Part shown: positions 47,387 through 56,562 of the stretch, in pieces
Numbering within the stretch: the stretch's first letter is position 1
Layout of the letters: each line of letters begins with the position of its first letter
Origin: Anaeromyxobacter oryzae
Lineage (GTDB): Bacteria; Myxococcota; Myxococcia; Myxococcales; Anaeromyxobacteraceae
Length of the DNA: 64,000 bases
Reading direction: 5' to 3'
Assembly (NCBI RefSeq): GCF_023169945.1
Contig: NZ_AP025591.1
Span: forward strand, 5,080,481-5,144,480
Program-made: the position numbers and the translations under genes
The notes under the pieces: model-generated
The model's database searches: none
What the model was told of the DNA's origin: nothing
The model's input: only the letters and a program-made list of their open reading frames with translations

Positions 47387-49165
47387 ATGCGCTCCTCCGA
47401 TCGCTCGCTCGCCCACCCGAGTCTCGCGCGCGGAGCCCGCCTCGTCGCCGCGCTCGTGGTGTCGGCCGCGACCGCCCTCGCGGCCTGCGCGGGCAGTCCC
47501 CGCGGGCCCGGCGCGGCCGCCGACGCCGGGAGCGCCGGGCCGTGCGTGACGTGCCATCGCGGCGCCATCGCGGAGCAGCGCGCCCGCCGCGTCGTCCACG
47601 CGCCGTACCGGGGCGCGTGCACGACCTGCCATGCTCCGCACGGCCCCGGCGGCGGCGAGGCGTCGCTGGTCGAGCCGCAGCCGGGGCTCTGCCTCGGGTG
47701 CCACGATCGCGAGGCGTTCCGCGGGCGCGTCCACGCGCCGGCGGCGGGCAAGTGCACGGCGTGCCACGCGCCGCACGCCTCCGATCGCGACCGGCTCCTC
47801 GCATATGCCCCGGCGGCGCTCTGCGCGCGCTGCCACGCCGACGCCGCGAAGGCGCACGGCGGGTACCGGCCCGCTCCCGGGCGTTGCGTCGAGTGCCATC
47901 GCCCGCACGCGTCGGCGAGCGAGAAGCTCCTGCGCGCGGTCCCGCACCCCGCCGTCGCCGACTGCTCCGCGTGCCACGCGCAGGCGGCGTCCTCGGCGCC
48001 GTTCGCCCGTCCGACGCCCGAGCCGGCGCTCTGCCTCGGGTGCCACCCGGACGCGGACGCGCCGCTCCGGCGCAACGTGGTGCACGCGCCCGCGGCGGAG
48101 GGGCGCTGCAGCGGCTGCCACGACCCGCACGTCTCCGACGAGAGGGCCTTCCTCCGCGCGCCGCCCCGCGCGCTCTGCACCCGGTGCCACGCGGCCATCG
48201 AGGCGAGGCTGGGCGCTCCCGCCGCTCACGCACCCGCGGCGAGCGGCGCCTGCACCGCGTGCCACGATCCCCACGGCGCGGCGGAGCCGCGGCTGCTCGT
48301 GGCGCCGGCGCGGGAGCTCTGCCTGCGCTGCCACCGCGAGCCGGCGGAGTGGGCGCGGCGGGCGTTCGTCCACGCGCCCGCGCGGACGGGCCAGTGCGGC
48401 GCCTGCCACGACCCGCACGGCGGCGAGCGTCACCTCGTCGCGCGGGACCTCGCCCCGGCCTGCCTCGCGTGCCACGCGGGCGCGCTCGGGGCGCGTCCGC
48501 ACCCGCCGCCTGCCGCCGCGGGCTGCACCTCGTGCCACGCGCCGCACGCGTCCGACGCGCGCGCGCTCCTCGCGCGGCCGCGCGAGGCGCTCTGCCGGGG
48601 CTGCCACGAGGCGATGTTCGAGCGGCGCGCCGGGCACCTGCACGCGCCGTTCGCCCGCGGAGCGTGCCTCGACTGCCACGCCGCGCACGGCGACGCGCCC
48701 GCGCTCGTCGCGAGGTCCGGCGCCGCGCGGTGCACCGGCTGCCACGCCGGCGTGGCGAGCGCCTCGGCGCGGGCCGGCTCGCGTCACGCGCCGTTCGAGG
48801 CGGGCGCCTGCACCTTCTGCCACGATCCACACGGCTCCGCCGAGGGGAAGGACCTGCGGTTCCCCGCGGGGCTGCTCTGCCTCGGCTGCCACTCCGAGCT
48901 GCGCGCCCGGCTCGCTGCGCCCGGCGCGGTCGCCCACCTGCCCGCGCGCGCGGGCGAGTGTCTCGAGTGTCATCGCAACCACGCGTCCGCCGGCGCGCGG
49001 CTGCTCGCGGCCGCGCCGCCGGCGCTCTGCGGCCGCTGCCACGACGTCCAGGCGGCGGCGTTCCTCGCGGTGCCGGGGCACGCGCCCGACGCGGCGTGCA
49101 CCCGCTGTCACGATCCGCACGTCGCCGGCCGGCGCTTGCTCAGGGAACGGCGCGCCGAGCGGTAG
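47387..49165 (+). CDS. 23-haem c-type cytochrome lipoprotein (doubled CXXCH repeats)
   Basis: This 592-residue protein contains 23 CXXCH motifs in the same alternating units as the 785-residue protein at 40869 (for example CTACHDPHG then LCLRCH). The N-terminal signal peptide ends in a good lipobox, TALAACAGS, so the protein is probably anchored in a membrane. Many blocks align with the larger protein (KAHGGYRPAPGRC/KAHRGYAVAGARC), so the two are paralogues that differ by repeat number. The role is presumably extracytoplasmic electron transfer. The ATG at 47387 was chosen; an in-frame GTG at 47366 is possible, and neither has a strong ribosome site. Confidence 0.9.
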   Translation: MRSSDRSLAHPSLARGARLVAALVVSAATALAACAGSPRGPGAAADAGSAGPCVTCHRGAIAEQRARRVVHAPYRGACTTCHAPHGPGGGEASLVEPQPGLCLGCHDREAFRGRVHAPAAGKCTACHAPHASDRDRLLAYAPAALCARCHADAAKAHGGYRPAPGRCVECHRPHASASEKLLRAVPHPAVADCSACHAQAASSAPFARPTPEPALCLGCHPDADAPLRRNVVHAPAAEGRCSGCHDPHVSDERAFLRAPPRALCTRCHAAIEARLGAPAAHAPAASGACTACHDPHGAAEPRLLVAPARELCLRCHREPAEWARRAFVHAPARTGQCGACHDPHGGERHLVARDLAPACLACHAGALGARPHPPPAAAGCTSCHAPHASDARALLARPREALCRGCHEAMFERRAGHLHAPFARGACLDCHAAHGDAPALVARSGAARCTGCHAGVASASARAGSRHAPFEAGACTFCHDPHGSAEGKDLRFPAGLLCLGCHSELRARLAAPGAVAHLPARAGECLECHRNHASAGARLLAAAPPALCGRCHDVQAAAFLAVPGHAPDAACTRCHDPHVAGRRLLRERRAER

Positions 49166-49284
49166 CAGCGCCCCCGCGCCCGCCCGGGGCACGGGCCGGT
49201 GGGGCGTCGCCCGCACGCACACCGGAGCACTAACCTCGATGGCGGCCGCGCCTGGGCGCGCGCTCCGCACGGGGGGAGGGAGCC

Positions 49285-50163
49285 ATGAACAGGACGATCG
49301 CGCTCATCGCGCTCGCGGTCACGACCGCCTGCTCGACGGTGAAGCTCGTGCAGCGCGACGGCTGCTGGGTGCGCCGCACCGAGCGGCCCGGCAGCGTGAA
49401 GGAGGAGCTCGGGCCGTGCCAGCGCCCCGAGCCGAAGTGGGCCGACGACCGCGTGACGCGGATCGTCCAGGAGTGCGTGTCGCAGGCGGACTGGCGGTGG
49501 CAGACGCAGGCGCTGGCGGCGTGGAGCCGCGGCGAGCCGGTCCCGGAGCGCGCGCCGGCGGACGTCCTCCTGAAGGCGTGCCTGGACGAGTCCGCGCTCT
49601 CCACGCTCGCGCACGACGCGCAGCTGCAGGCGCGCGCCGAAGCCGCCAAGGACCGCCTCGAGGATGCGAGGAGCCGGCTCGACGAGGTGAAGGCGGACCG
49701 GGCCGCGCTGGCGGCGCGCAGCGACGAGGATCGCTCCCGCATGTTCCAGGCGTTCGATCGCATCGCGGGCGACCTCGGCGAGGCCGCGAAGAAGCCGCTC
49801 CCGCCGGCGACCGCGACGGCCACGGCGACGACGAGCGCGACCTCGGACGGGAAGCTGAGCGGCAGCACGGAAGGGGCGCCGCCGGCCACGACCGTCGTCA
49901 CGTCGCCCGCCGCGCCCGCCCTTTCGGTGTCGCCGGCGTGCGCCGCGCCGGCGGAGCCGGGGACGGCGGGGACGCTCCGCGCCGCGCTCGGTCGCAAGGC
50001 GGCGCGCGCGCGGACGCTGCCGCGCTGCGAGCCGGCGCCAGGCGGCGCGGGCGTCGTGGCCGAGCAGGCCTCGGCGAAGCCGGCGGGTACGCCCACGCCG
50101 CCCGGCGGCGCTGCGCGCTCGGGCGACTCCGGGGCGCCGGCGAAGGTGGACGCGAAGCCCTGA
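49285..50163 (+). CDS. Hypothetical lipoprotein with helical middle and low-complexity tail
   Basis: This 292-residue protein has an N-terminal signal with a possible lipobox (ALAVTTACST). A short Cys-containing region (QRDGCWVRR...GPCQRPEP) precedes a helical, coiled-coil-like segment at about 105-165 rich in Ala, Arg, Glu and Asp. The tail is Thr/Ala/Pro-rich and includes a TATATATTSAT stretch. No family is recognised. The ATG at 49285 follows GGGGGAGGGAG, and TAACCT at 49231-49236 could be a -10 element. It lies 119 bp after the 23-haem cytochrome gene; a role in that system is only a guess. Confidence 0.65.
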   Translation: MNRTIALIALAVTTACSTVKLVQRDGCWVRRTERPGSVKEELGPCQRPEPKWADDRVTRIVQECVSQADWRWQTQALAAWSRGEPVPERAPADVLLKACLDESALSTLAHDAQLQARAEAAKDRLEDARSRLDEVKADRAALAARSDEDRSRMFQAFDRIAGDLGEAAKKPLPPATATATATTSATSDGKLSGSTEGAPPATTVVTSPAAPALSVSPACAAPAEPGTAGTLRAALGRKAARARTLPRCEPAPGGAGVVAEQASAKPAGTPTPPGGAARSGDSGAPAKVDAKP

Positions 50164-50252
50164 CGGGCGCGCTCGTCGCGGTTCCCGCTCGTCCCGAGCC
50201 TCGGGGGCGCCCCGGCGCATGGGTCGACAGGCTCACCACGAGCGGTTCACGG

Positions 50253-50855
50253 TCAGCTCGCGGCGCCGAGGCCCGCCCGGGCGCGCTCGCCGACGAGCGC
50301 GAGGCGGTTCTTCATCGAGAGCAGCTGCTGCTCGAGCGCGTGCGCCTCCGAGGCGAGGTCCGCGAACCCGCTCGCCTGCGACGCCTCGGAGAGGGCGCGG
50401 GCGCCGTCGAGGAGCGCGGCGACGCGGTCCGCGATGGGCACGAGGTCGAGGACCGCGGGCGGCCCGTCCTCGCGCCCGAGCGCCGCCTGCGCGTCCCGGG
50501 CGAGCGCGTTCACCTCGGCCGCGCCGCGGCCGAGCCCGTCGTAGCGCTCGAGGAGCGCGGCGAGCGTCGCGCGCCGGTCGCGGATCTCGGCGGCGCGGGC
50601 GGTCACCGCGTCCGCGAGCGCCTGCTGGCGGGCGCCGATCCGGGCGAACGCCGCGGTGAGCGCCTGGAGCCGCGGCGCGAGCCGCTCCTCCGCGGAGGCG
50701 AGCGCGCCGAGCCGCGCCGAGCTCTGCTCCACGGCGCGCCGCGACGTGAGCGAGGGGCGGGCCGCCTCCCGGGCGAGCGCCTCGAGCGCGGAGAGCTCCG
50801 CCTCGAGCGCCGCCGCGGCGGCGGCCAGGGATCCCTCTTCGAGCTGGATCTTCAT
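50253..50855 (-). CDS. Helical protein translationally coupled to the poly-HAMP kinase
   Basis: This 200-residue protein is almost entirely Ala/Leu/Arg/Glu and is predicted to form long helices or a coiled coil. It has no membrane segment and only one histidine (ASEAHALEQQ). The ATG at 50855 overlaps the stop of the kinase gene by 4 bp and has GGAGGA upstream, so the two are made together. It may be a partner or structural accessory of the kinase. A phosphotransfer (HPt) role is not supported by a recognisable motif. Confidence 0.72.
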   Translation of the reverse strand: MKIQLEEGSLAAAAAALEAELSALEALAREAARPSLTSRRAVEQSSARLGALASAEERLAPRLQALTAAFARIGARQQALADAVTARAAEIRDRRATLAALLERYDGLGRGAAEVNALARDAQAALGREDGPPAVLDLVPIADRVAALLDGARALSEASQASGFADLASEAHALEQQLLSMKNRLALVGERARAGLGAAS

Positions 50856-53800
50856 GGCGCGTCCTCCGCGGCCTGGAGCGTCGCCGCCCCGGCCCCGGCC
50901 CCGGCGCCGGCCGCGGACAGCCAGCGATGGATCACGGAGATCAGCCGGTCCGGATCCACCGGCTTCGCGACGTAGTCGGTCGCGCCGGCGGAGATCGCGC
51001 TCTCGCGGTCGCCCTTCATCGCCTTCGCGGTCAGCGACACGATCGGCAGCCGCTCGAAGCGCGGCGTCTTCCGGATCGCGCGGATCGCGGCGAGGCCGTC
51101 CATCTCCGGCATCATCGTGTCCATGAGGACGAGGTCCACGTGCGGGCTCTCCTCGAGGAGGCGGATCGCCTCCTTGCCGGTCTGGGCGTGGATCACGTTG
51201 AGGTGCACCGACTCGAGCACGCTGTTGATGGCGAACAGGTTCCGCATGTCGTCGTCGGCGAGGAGGACGGTGCGGCCGGAGAGGTCCGTGCCGGGCGGCA
51301 GCGCGGGGTAGGCCTTCAGGTCCGGCTGGTCCTCGGTGGCCCGCCCCTCGCCGTCCCGGGCCGGCTCGGGCCCGACGTAGCGCTCCGGCATGACGACGGT
51401 GAAGACGCTGCCCGCGCCGGGCGTGCTGTCGACGTCGATGGTGCCGCCGAGGAGGCGCGCGATCTCGCGGCTGATGGTGAGGCCGAGGCCGGTGCCGCCG
51501 TACTTCCGGCTGGTCGTGCCGTCCGCCTGCTGGAACGCCTCGAAGATGATCTTCTGCTTGTCCTTCGGGATCCCGATGCCGGTGTCGCGGACCGCGAACG
51601 CGAGGAGCCCGGGCTGGGGTGACCCCGCGCGGCGCGCGCGCTCGACGCAGAGCGTGACCCCGCCGCGGTCGGTGAACTTGAACGCGTTCGAGAGGAGGTT
51701 CTTCAGGATCTGCTGCAGCCGGGTCACGTCCGTGTACACCGACGGCGGCAGGTCGGTGCCCATCTCGATCCGGAACTCGAGCACCTTCTGCTCGGCGACG
51801 TGCCGGAAGGTCTGCTCGAGGTACTCGCGGACGTCCTCGAGCCGGGCCTCGCGCGGCTCGATGGGCATCTTGCCGGCCTCCACCTTCGAGAGGTCGAGGA
51901 TCTCGTTGATGAGCCCGAGGAGCTCGTGCCCCGACGTGTACACGGTGCTCGCGAACTTGACCTGCTCCGCGGTGAGGTTCCCGTCGCGGTTCTCGGCCAG
52001 CATCTTCGAGAGGATGAGGAGGCTGTTCAGGGGCGTCCGCAGCTCGTGCGACATGTTCGCGAGGAACTCGGACTTGTACTTGGAGATGAGCTGCAGCTGC
52101 TCCGCCTTCTCCTCGAGGCTCCGGCTCGCGAGCTCGACCTCCGAGTTCTTCTGCTCGAGCAGCCGCGCCTTCTCGTTCAGCTCGGCGGCCTGCGCCTCCA
52201 GCTCGGCGTTGGATCGCTTCAGCTCCTGCAGCAGCTCCTCCGTGCGCATCGAGGAGGAGATCATGTTCAGGATGACGCCCACGTTCTCCATGAGCTGGTC
52301 GAGGAACGCGAGGTGGTTCGGGCTGAAGTCGCGGAACGAGGCGAGCTCGATGACCGCCTTGATCTCGTCCTCGAAGAGGACCGGCAGGACGACGACGCAG
52401 CGGGGGCGCGCCTCGCCCATGCCGGACGCGACGTAGATGAAGTCCTCCGGCACGTGCGTCACCACGATGCGCTTCTTCTCGAACGCGCACTGCCCGATGA
52501 GGCTCTCCTTCAGGCGGTAGGAGTGCGAGAGGGTCTTGCGCCCGCCGAACCCGTAGCTCGCCACCAGGTTCAGGAGCGCCCCGGCCTTCTCGTCCGTCCC
52601 AGGCTCGACGATGAAGAAGGCGCCGTGCTGCGCGTTCACGAGCGGGGTCAGCTCGGACATCACCGCCTGGGCGACGGAGACGATGTTCCGCTGCCCCTGC
52701 ATCATGGAGGAGAAGTTCGCGAGGTTCGTCTTCAGCCAGTCCTGCTCGTTGTTCTTCTGCGACGTCTCCTTCAGCGTCGCGATCATCTGGTTCACGTTGT
52801 CCTTCAGGGCGGCGACCTCGCCCTGCGCCTCGACGGTGATGGACCGGGTGAGGTCGCCCTTCGTCACCGCGGTCGAGACCTCCGCGATGGCGCGCACCTG
52901 CGAGGACAGGTTGCCGGCGAGCTGGTTCACGTTGTCGGTGAGGTCGCGCCAGGTGCCCGCCGCGCCCGGCACCTTCGCCTGGCCGCCGAGCTTCCCCTCG
53001 ATGCCGACCTCGCGGGCGACCGTCGTCACCTCGTCCGCGAAGATGCGGAGGGTGTCCGTCATCGAGTTGATGGTCTCCGCCAGCGCGGCGACCTCGCCCT
53101 TCGCCTCGAGGACGAACTTCTGCGACAGGTCGCCGTTCGCGACCGCGGTCACGACCTTCACGATGCCGCGCACCTGCTTCGTGAGGTTCGAGGCCATGAA
53201 GTTCACGTTGTCGGTGAGGTCCTTCCAGACGCCCGACACGCCGGGCACGCGCGCCTGCGCGCCGAGCTTCCCCTCGATGCCGACCTCGCGCGCGACGGTG
53301 GACACCTGATCCGCGAAGGTCCGGAGGGTGTCCGTCATGTCGTTGATCGTCTCGGCGAGCGCGGCGACCTCGCCCTTCGCCTCGAGGACGAACTTCTGCG
53401 TGAGGTCGCCGTTCGCGATGGCGGTCACGACCTTGATGATGCCCCGGACCTGCATGGTCAGGTTCGAGGCCATGAAGTTCACGTTGTCGGTGAGGTCCTT
53501 CCAGACGCCCGACACGCCGCGCACGTCGGCCTGGCCGCCGAGCTTCCCGTCGGTGCCGACCTCCTTCGCGACGCGGGTCACCTCCGCGGCGAACGAGTTC
53601 AGCTGATCGACCATCACGTTGATGGTGTTCTTGAGCTCGAGGATCTCGCCCTTCGCATCGACGGTGATCTTCTGCGAGAGGTCGCCCTTCGCGACGGCGG
53701 TCGTCACCTTCGCGATGTTCCGCACCTGATTCGTGAGGTTCGCCGCGAGGACGTTCACGTTGTCGGTGAGGTCCTTCCAGGTGCCGCTGACGCCCTCGAC

Positions 53801-56425
53801 CTCCGCCTGGCCGCCGAGCTTGCCCTCCGTGCCGACCTCCTTCGCGACGCGGGTCACCTCCGCGGCGAACGAGTTCAGCTGATCGACCATCACGTTGATC
53901 GTGCTCTTGAGCTCGAGGATCTCGCCCTTCGCCTCGACCGTGATCTTCTGCGAGAGGTCGCCCTTCGCGACCGCGGTCGTCACCTTCGCGATGTTGCGCA
54001 CCTGCGTGGTGAGGTTCGCGGCGAGGACGTTCACGTTGTCGGTGAGGTCCTTCCACGTGCCGGAGACGCCCTTCACGTCGGCCTGGCCGCCGAGCTTGCC
54101 CTCCGTGCCGACCTCCTTCGCGACGCGCGTCACCTCCGCCGCGAAGGACCGGAGCTGGTCCACCATCACGTTGATGGTGTTCTTGAGCTCGTAGATCTCG
54201 CCGCGCGCCTCGACGGTGATCTTCTGGGAGAGGTCGCCGTTCGCGACCGCCGTCGTCACGAGGGCGATGTTGCGGACCTGGTTGGTGAGGTTCGCGGCGA
54301 GGCCGTTCACGTTGTCGGTGAGGTCCTTCCACGTCCCCGACACGCCCTTCACGTTGGCCTGGCCCCCGAGCTTGCCCTCGGTGCCGACCTCGCGCGCGAC
54401 GCGCGACACCTCCGCGGCGAACGAGTTCAGCTGGTCCACCATCTTGTTGATGACGTCCTTGATCTGGAGGATCTCGCCCTTCACGTCGACCGTGATCTTC
54501 TGGCCGAGGTCGCCGTTCGCGATGGCGGTCGCGACCTTCGACACGTCCCGGAGCTGGACGGTGAGGTTCGTCGCCATCGCGTTCACGTTGTCGGTGAGGT
54601 CCTTCCAGGTGCCCGACACGCCCTTCACGTTGGCCTGGCCCCCGAGCTTGCCCTCGGTGCCGACCTCGCGCGCGACGCGGGTCACCTCCGCTGCGAACGA
54701 GTTCAGCTGGTCGACCATCTTGTTGGTCGCGTCCTTGATCTGGAGGATCTCGCCCTTCACGTCGACGGTGATCTTCTGCGTGAGGTCGCCGTTCGCGATG
54801 GCGGTCGCGACCTTCGACACGTCCCGGAGCTGGACGGTGAGGTTCGACGCCATCGCGTTCACGTTGTCGGTGAGGTCCTTCCACGTCCCGGACACGCCGC
54901 GCACGTTGGCCTGGCCGCCGAGCTTGCCCTCCGTGCCGACCTCGCGCGCGACGCGTGTCACCTCCGCGGCGAACGAGTTCAGCTGATCGACCATCCGGTT
55001 GATGACGTCCTTGATCTGGAGGATCTCGCCCTTCACGTCGACGGTGATCTTCTGGCCGAGATCCCCGTGCGCGATGGCGATGGCGACCTTCGAGACGTCG
55101 CGGAGCTGCACCGTGAGGTTCGAGGCCATCGTGTTCACGTTGTCGGTGAGGTCCTTCCAGACGCCGGACACGCCGCGCACGTCGGCCTGGCCGCCGAGCT
55201 TCCCGTCGGTGCCGACCTCCTTCGCGACGCGGGTCACCTCCGCCGCGAAGGACCGGAGCGTGTCCACCATTGTGTTGATCGTGTTCTTGAGCTCGTAGAT
55301 CTCGCCCTTGGCCTCGACGGTGATCTTCTGCGAGAGATCGCCGTTCGCGACGGCGGTCGTCACCTTCGCGATGTTCCGGACCTGGCTCGTCAGGTTCGCG
55401 GCGAGGCCGTTCACGTTGTCGGTGAGGTCCTTCCAGGTGCCCGACACGCCCTTCACGTCGGCCTGGCCGCCGAGCTTGCCCTCCGTGCCGACCTCCTTCG
55501 CGACGCGGGTCACCTCCGCGGCGAAGGAGGAGAGCTGGTCGACCATCACGTTGATGGTGTTCTTGAGCTCGAGGATCTCGCCCTTCGCGTCGACGGTGAT
55601 CTTCTGCGACAGGTCCCCCTTCGCGACGGCGGTCGTCACCTTCGCGATGTTCCGCACCTGGGCGGTGAGGTTCGCGGCCAGGCCGTTCACGTTGTCGGTG
55701 AGGTCACGCCAGGTGCCCGACACGCCCTTTACGTCGGCCTGGCCGCCGAGCTTGCCCTCCGTGCCGACCTCCCGCGCGACGCGGGTCACCTCCGCCGCGA
55801 ACGAGTTGAGCTGGTCCACCATCGCGTTCACGGTGGTGCCGATGCGCAGGAACTCGCCCCGGACCGGGCGGCCCTCGATCTCGAGCGACATCTTCTGGGA
55901 GAGATCTCCCTTCGCCACGGCGGTGATGACGCGCGCGACCTCGTTCGTGGGCGCCACGAGGTCGCCGATGAGCTGGTTCACGGCGTTCATGCTCGTGGCC
56001 CACGCTCCCTTGGCGGGCCCCACGGAGGCGCGCTCGGTCATGCGCCCCTCCTGGCCGACGATCTTGCCGACGCGGAGCAGCTCGTGCGCGAGGTGCTCGT
56101 TCAGCCCGATGATGTCGTTCAGGAGCTCGCCGGCGCGGGCGAGGATGCCGTCCCTCTCGTAGGGCAGGCGCACGCTGAAGTCGCCCTGCTTCACCGCCTT
56201 GAGGACGTCGACGAGCTGCGCGACCTCCTCCTGGCTCCCGCGCGAGAGCAGATCCCACTCGGTCTCGTCCGGTCGCCTGCGCGCGAAGCCCGGCGGCGGG
56301 GGCGCGGCGTCGCTCTTCCGGGGCGCGCCGCCGGGGGCGGTCCGGGACGCGGTGCCGCCGGCCGGCGAGCGGGCGCCGTGAGGGCCGCCGAGCCGCGAGC
56401 CGGTCGTCCGGGATCGGTTCTTCAT
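50852..56425 (-). CDS. Poly-HAMP hybrid histidine kinase
   Basis: This 1857-residue, apparently cytoplasmic protein has no membrane helix in the disordered N-terminus. A HAMP array (about 60-1230) alternates canonical GDLSQKITV-type units with divergent EGKLGGQA..GVSGTWKDLTDNVN units. I count 12 GDL units and 11 close copies of the second type, plus a degenerate pair at the start. A GAF domain (about 1245-1395), coiled coil, HisKA with His1460 in SHELRTP, HATPase (DTGIGIP, GGTGLGL) and receiver with Asp1769 (LMDTMMP) follow. Poly-HAMP arrays transmit or integrate signals, as in fungal Nik1-type osmosensor kinases. ATG at 56425 after GGAGG. Confidence 0.92.
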   Translation of the reverse strand: MKNRSRTTGSRLGGPHGARSPAGGTASRTAPGGAPRKSDAAPPPPGFARRRPDETEWDLLSRGSQEEVAQLVDVLKAVKQGDFSVRLPYERDGILARAGELLNDIIGLNEHLAHELLRVGKIVGQEGRMTERASVGPAKGAWATSMNAVNQLIGDLVAPTNEVARVITAVAKGDLSQKMSLEIEGRPVRGEFLRIGTTVNAMVDQLNSFAAEVTRVAREVGTEGKLGGQADVKGVSGTWRDLTDNVNGLAANLTAQVRNIAKVTTAVAKGDLSQKITVDAKGEILELKNTINVMVDQLSSFAAEVTRVAKEVGTEGKLGGQADVKGVSGTWKDLTDNVNGLAANLTSQVRNIAKVTTAVANGDLSQKITVEAKGEIYELKNTINTMVDTLRSFAAEVTRVAKEVGTDGKLGGQADVRGVSGVWKDLTDNVNTMASNLTVQLRDVSKVAIAIAHGDLGQKITVDVKGEILQIKDVINRMVDQLNSFAAEVTRVAREVGTEGKLGGQANVRGVSGTWKDLTDNVNAMASNLTVQLRDVSKVATAIANGDLTQKITVDVKGEILQIKDATNKMVDQLNSFAAEVTRVAREVGTEGKLGGQANVKGVSGTWKDLTDNVNAMATNLTVQLRDVSKVATAIANGDLGQKITVDVKGEILQIKDVINKMVDQLNSFAAEVSRVAREVGTEGKLGGQANVKGVSGTWKDLTDNVNGLAANLTNQVRNIALVTTAVANGDLSQKITVEARGEIYELKNTINVMVDQLRSFAAEVTRVAKEVGTEGKLGGQADVKGVSGTWKDLTDNVNVLAANLTTQVRNIAKVTTAVAKGDLSQKITVEAKGEILELKSTINVMVDQLNSFAAEVTRVAKEVGTEGKLGGQAEVEGVSGTWKDLTDNVNVLAANLTNQVRNIAKVTTAVAKGDLSQKITVDAKGEILELKNTINVMVDQLNSFAAEVTRVAKEVGTDGKLGGQADVRGVSGVWKDLTDNVNFMASNLTMQVRGIIKVVTAIANGDLTQKFVLEAKGEVAALAETINDMTDTLRTFADQVSTVAREVGIEGKLGAQARVPGVSGVWKDLTDNVNFMASNLTKQVRGIVKVVTAVANGDLSQKFVLEAKGEVAALAETINSMTDTLRIFADEVTTVAREVGIEGKLGGQAKVPGAAGTWRDLTDNVNQLAGNLSSQVRAIAEVSTAVTKGDLTRSITVEAQGEVAALKDNVNQMIATLKETSQKNNEQDWLKTNLANFSSMMQGQRNIVSVAQAVMSELTPLVNAQHGAFFIVEPGTDEKAGALLNLVASYGFGGRKTLSHSYRLKESLIGQCAFEKKRIVVTHVPEDFIYVASGMGEARPRCVVVLPVLFEDEIKAVIELASFRDFSPNHLAFLDQLMENVGVILNMISSSMRTEELLQELKRSNAELEAQAAELNEKARLLEQKNSEVELASRSLEEKAEQLQLISKYKSEFLANMSHELRTPLNSLLILSKMLAENRDGNLTAEQVKFASTVYTSGHELLGLINEILDLSKVEAGKMPIEPREARLEDVREYLEQTFRHVAEQKVLEFRIEMGTDLPPSVYTDVTRLQQILKNLLSNAFKFTDRGGVTLCVERARRAGSPQPGLLAFAVRDTGIGIPKDKQKIIFEAFQQADGTTSRKYGGTGLGLTISREIARLLGGTIDVDSTPGAGSVFTVVMPERYVGPEPARDGEGRATEDQPDLKAYPALPPGTDLSGRTVLLADDDMRNLFAINSVLESVHLNVIHAQTGKEAIRLLEESPHVDLVLMDTMMPEMDGLAAIRAIRKTPRFERLPIVSLTAKAMKGDRESAISAGATDYVAKPVDPDRLISVIHRWLSAAGAGAGAGAATLQAAEDAP
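52860..55895. repeat. 276-bp tandem repeats encoding the HAMP array
   Basis: A conserved acgttgtcggtgagg core recurs every 276 bp (about 52929, 53205, 53481, and so on to 55689; 11 times). The intervening DNA is highly similar, so the two-HAMP, 92-residue unit has multiplied by in-frame tandem duplication. Neighbouring units fall into sub-blocks (ILELKNTIN, ILQIKDVIN, VAALAETIN types), which indicates stepwise block duplication. Confidence 0.9.
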
Positions 56426-56562
56426 TCGGGGAGCCTCCGCAGGAAACGCGTCACCTTGGGCTCGTACCTCGGGGGCGTACAGTGCCCGCGCGTGAGGCGC
56501 GCGAGCGCCAAGCGGGTCGTTGGCGCAGAGGCGCTCCGGGCCCACCTGTCGGAGGCCCACGC

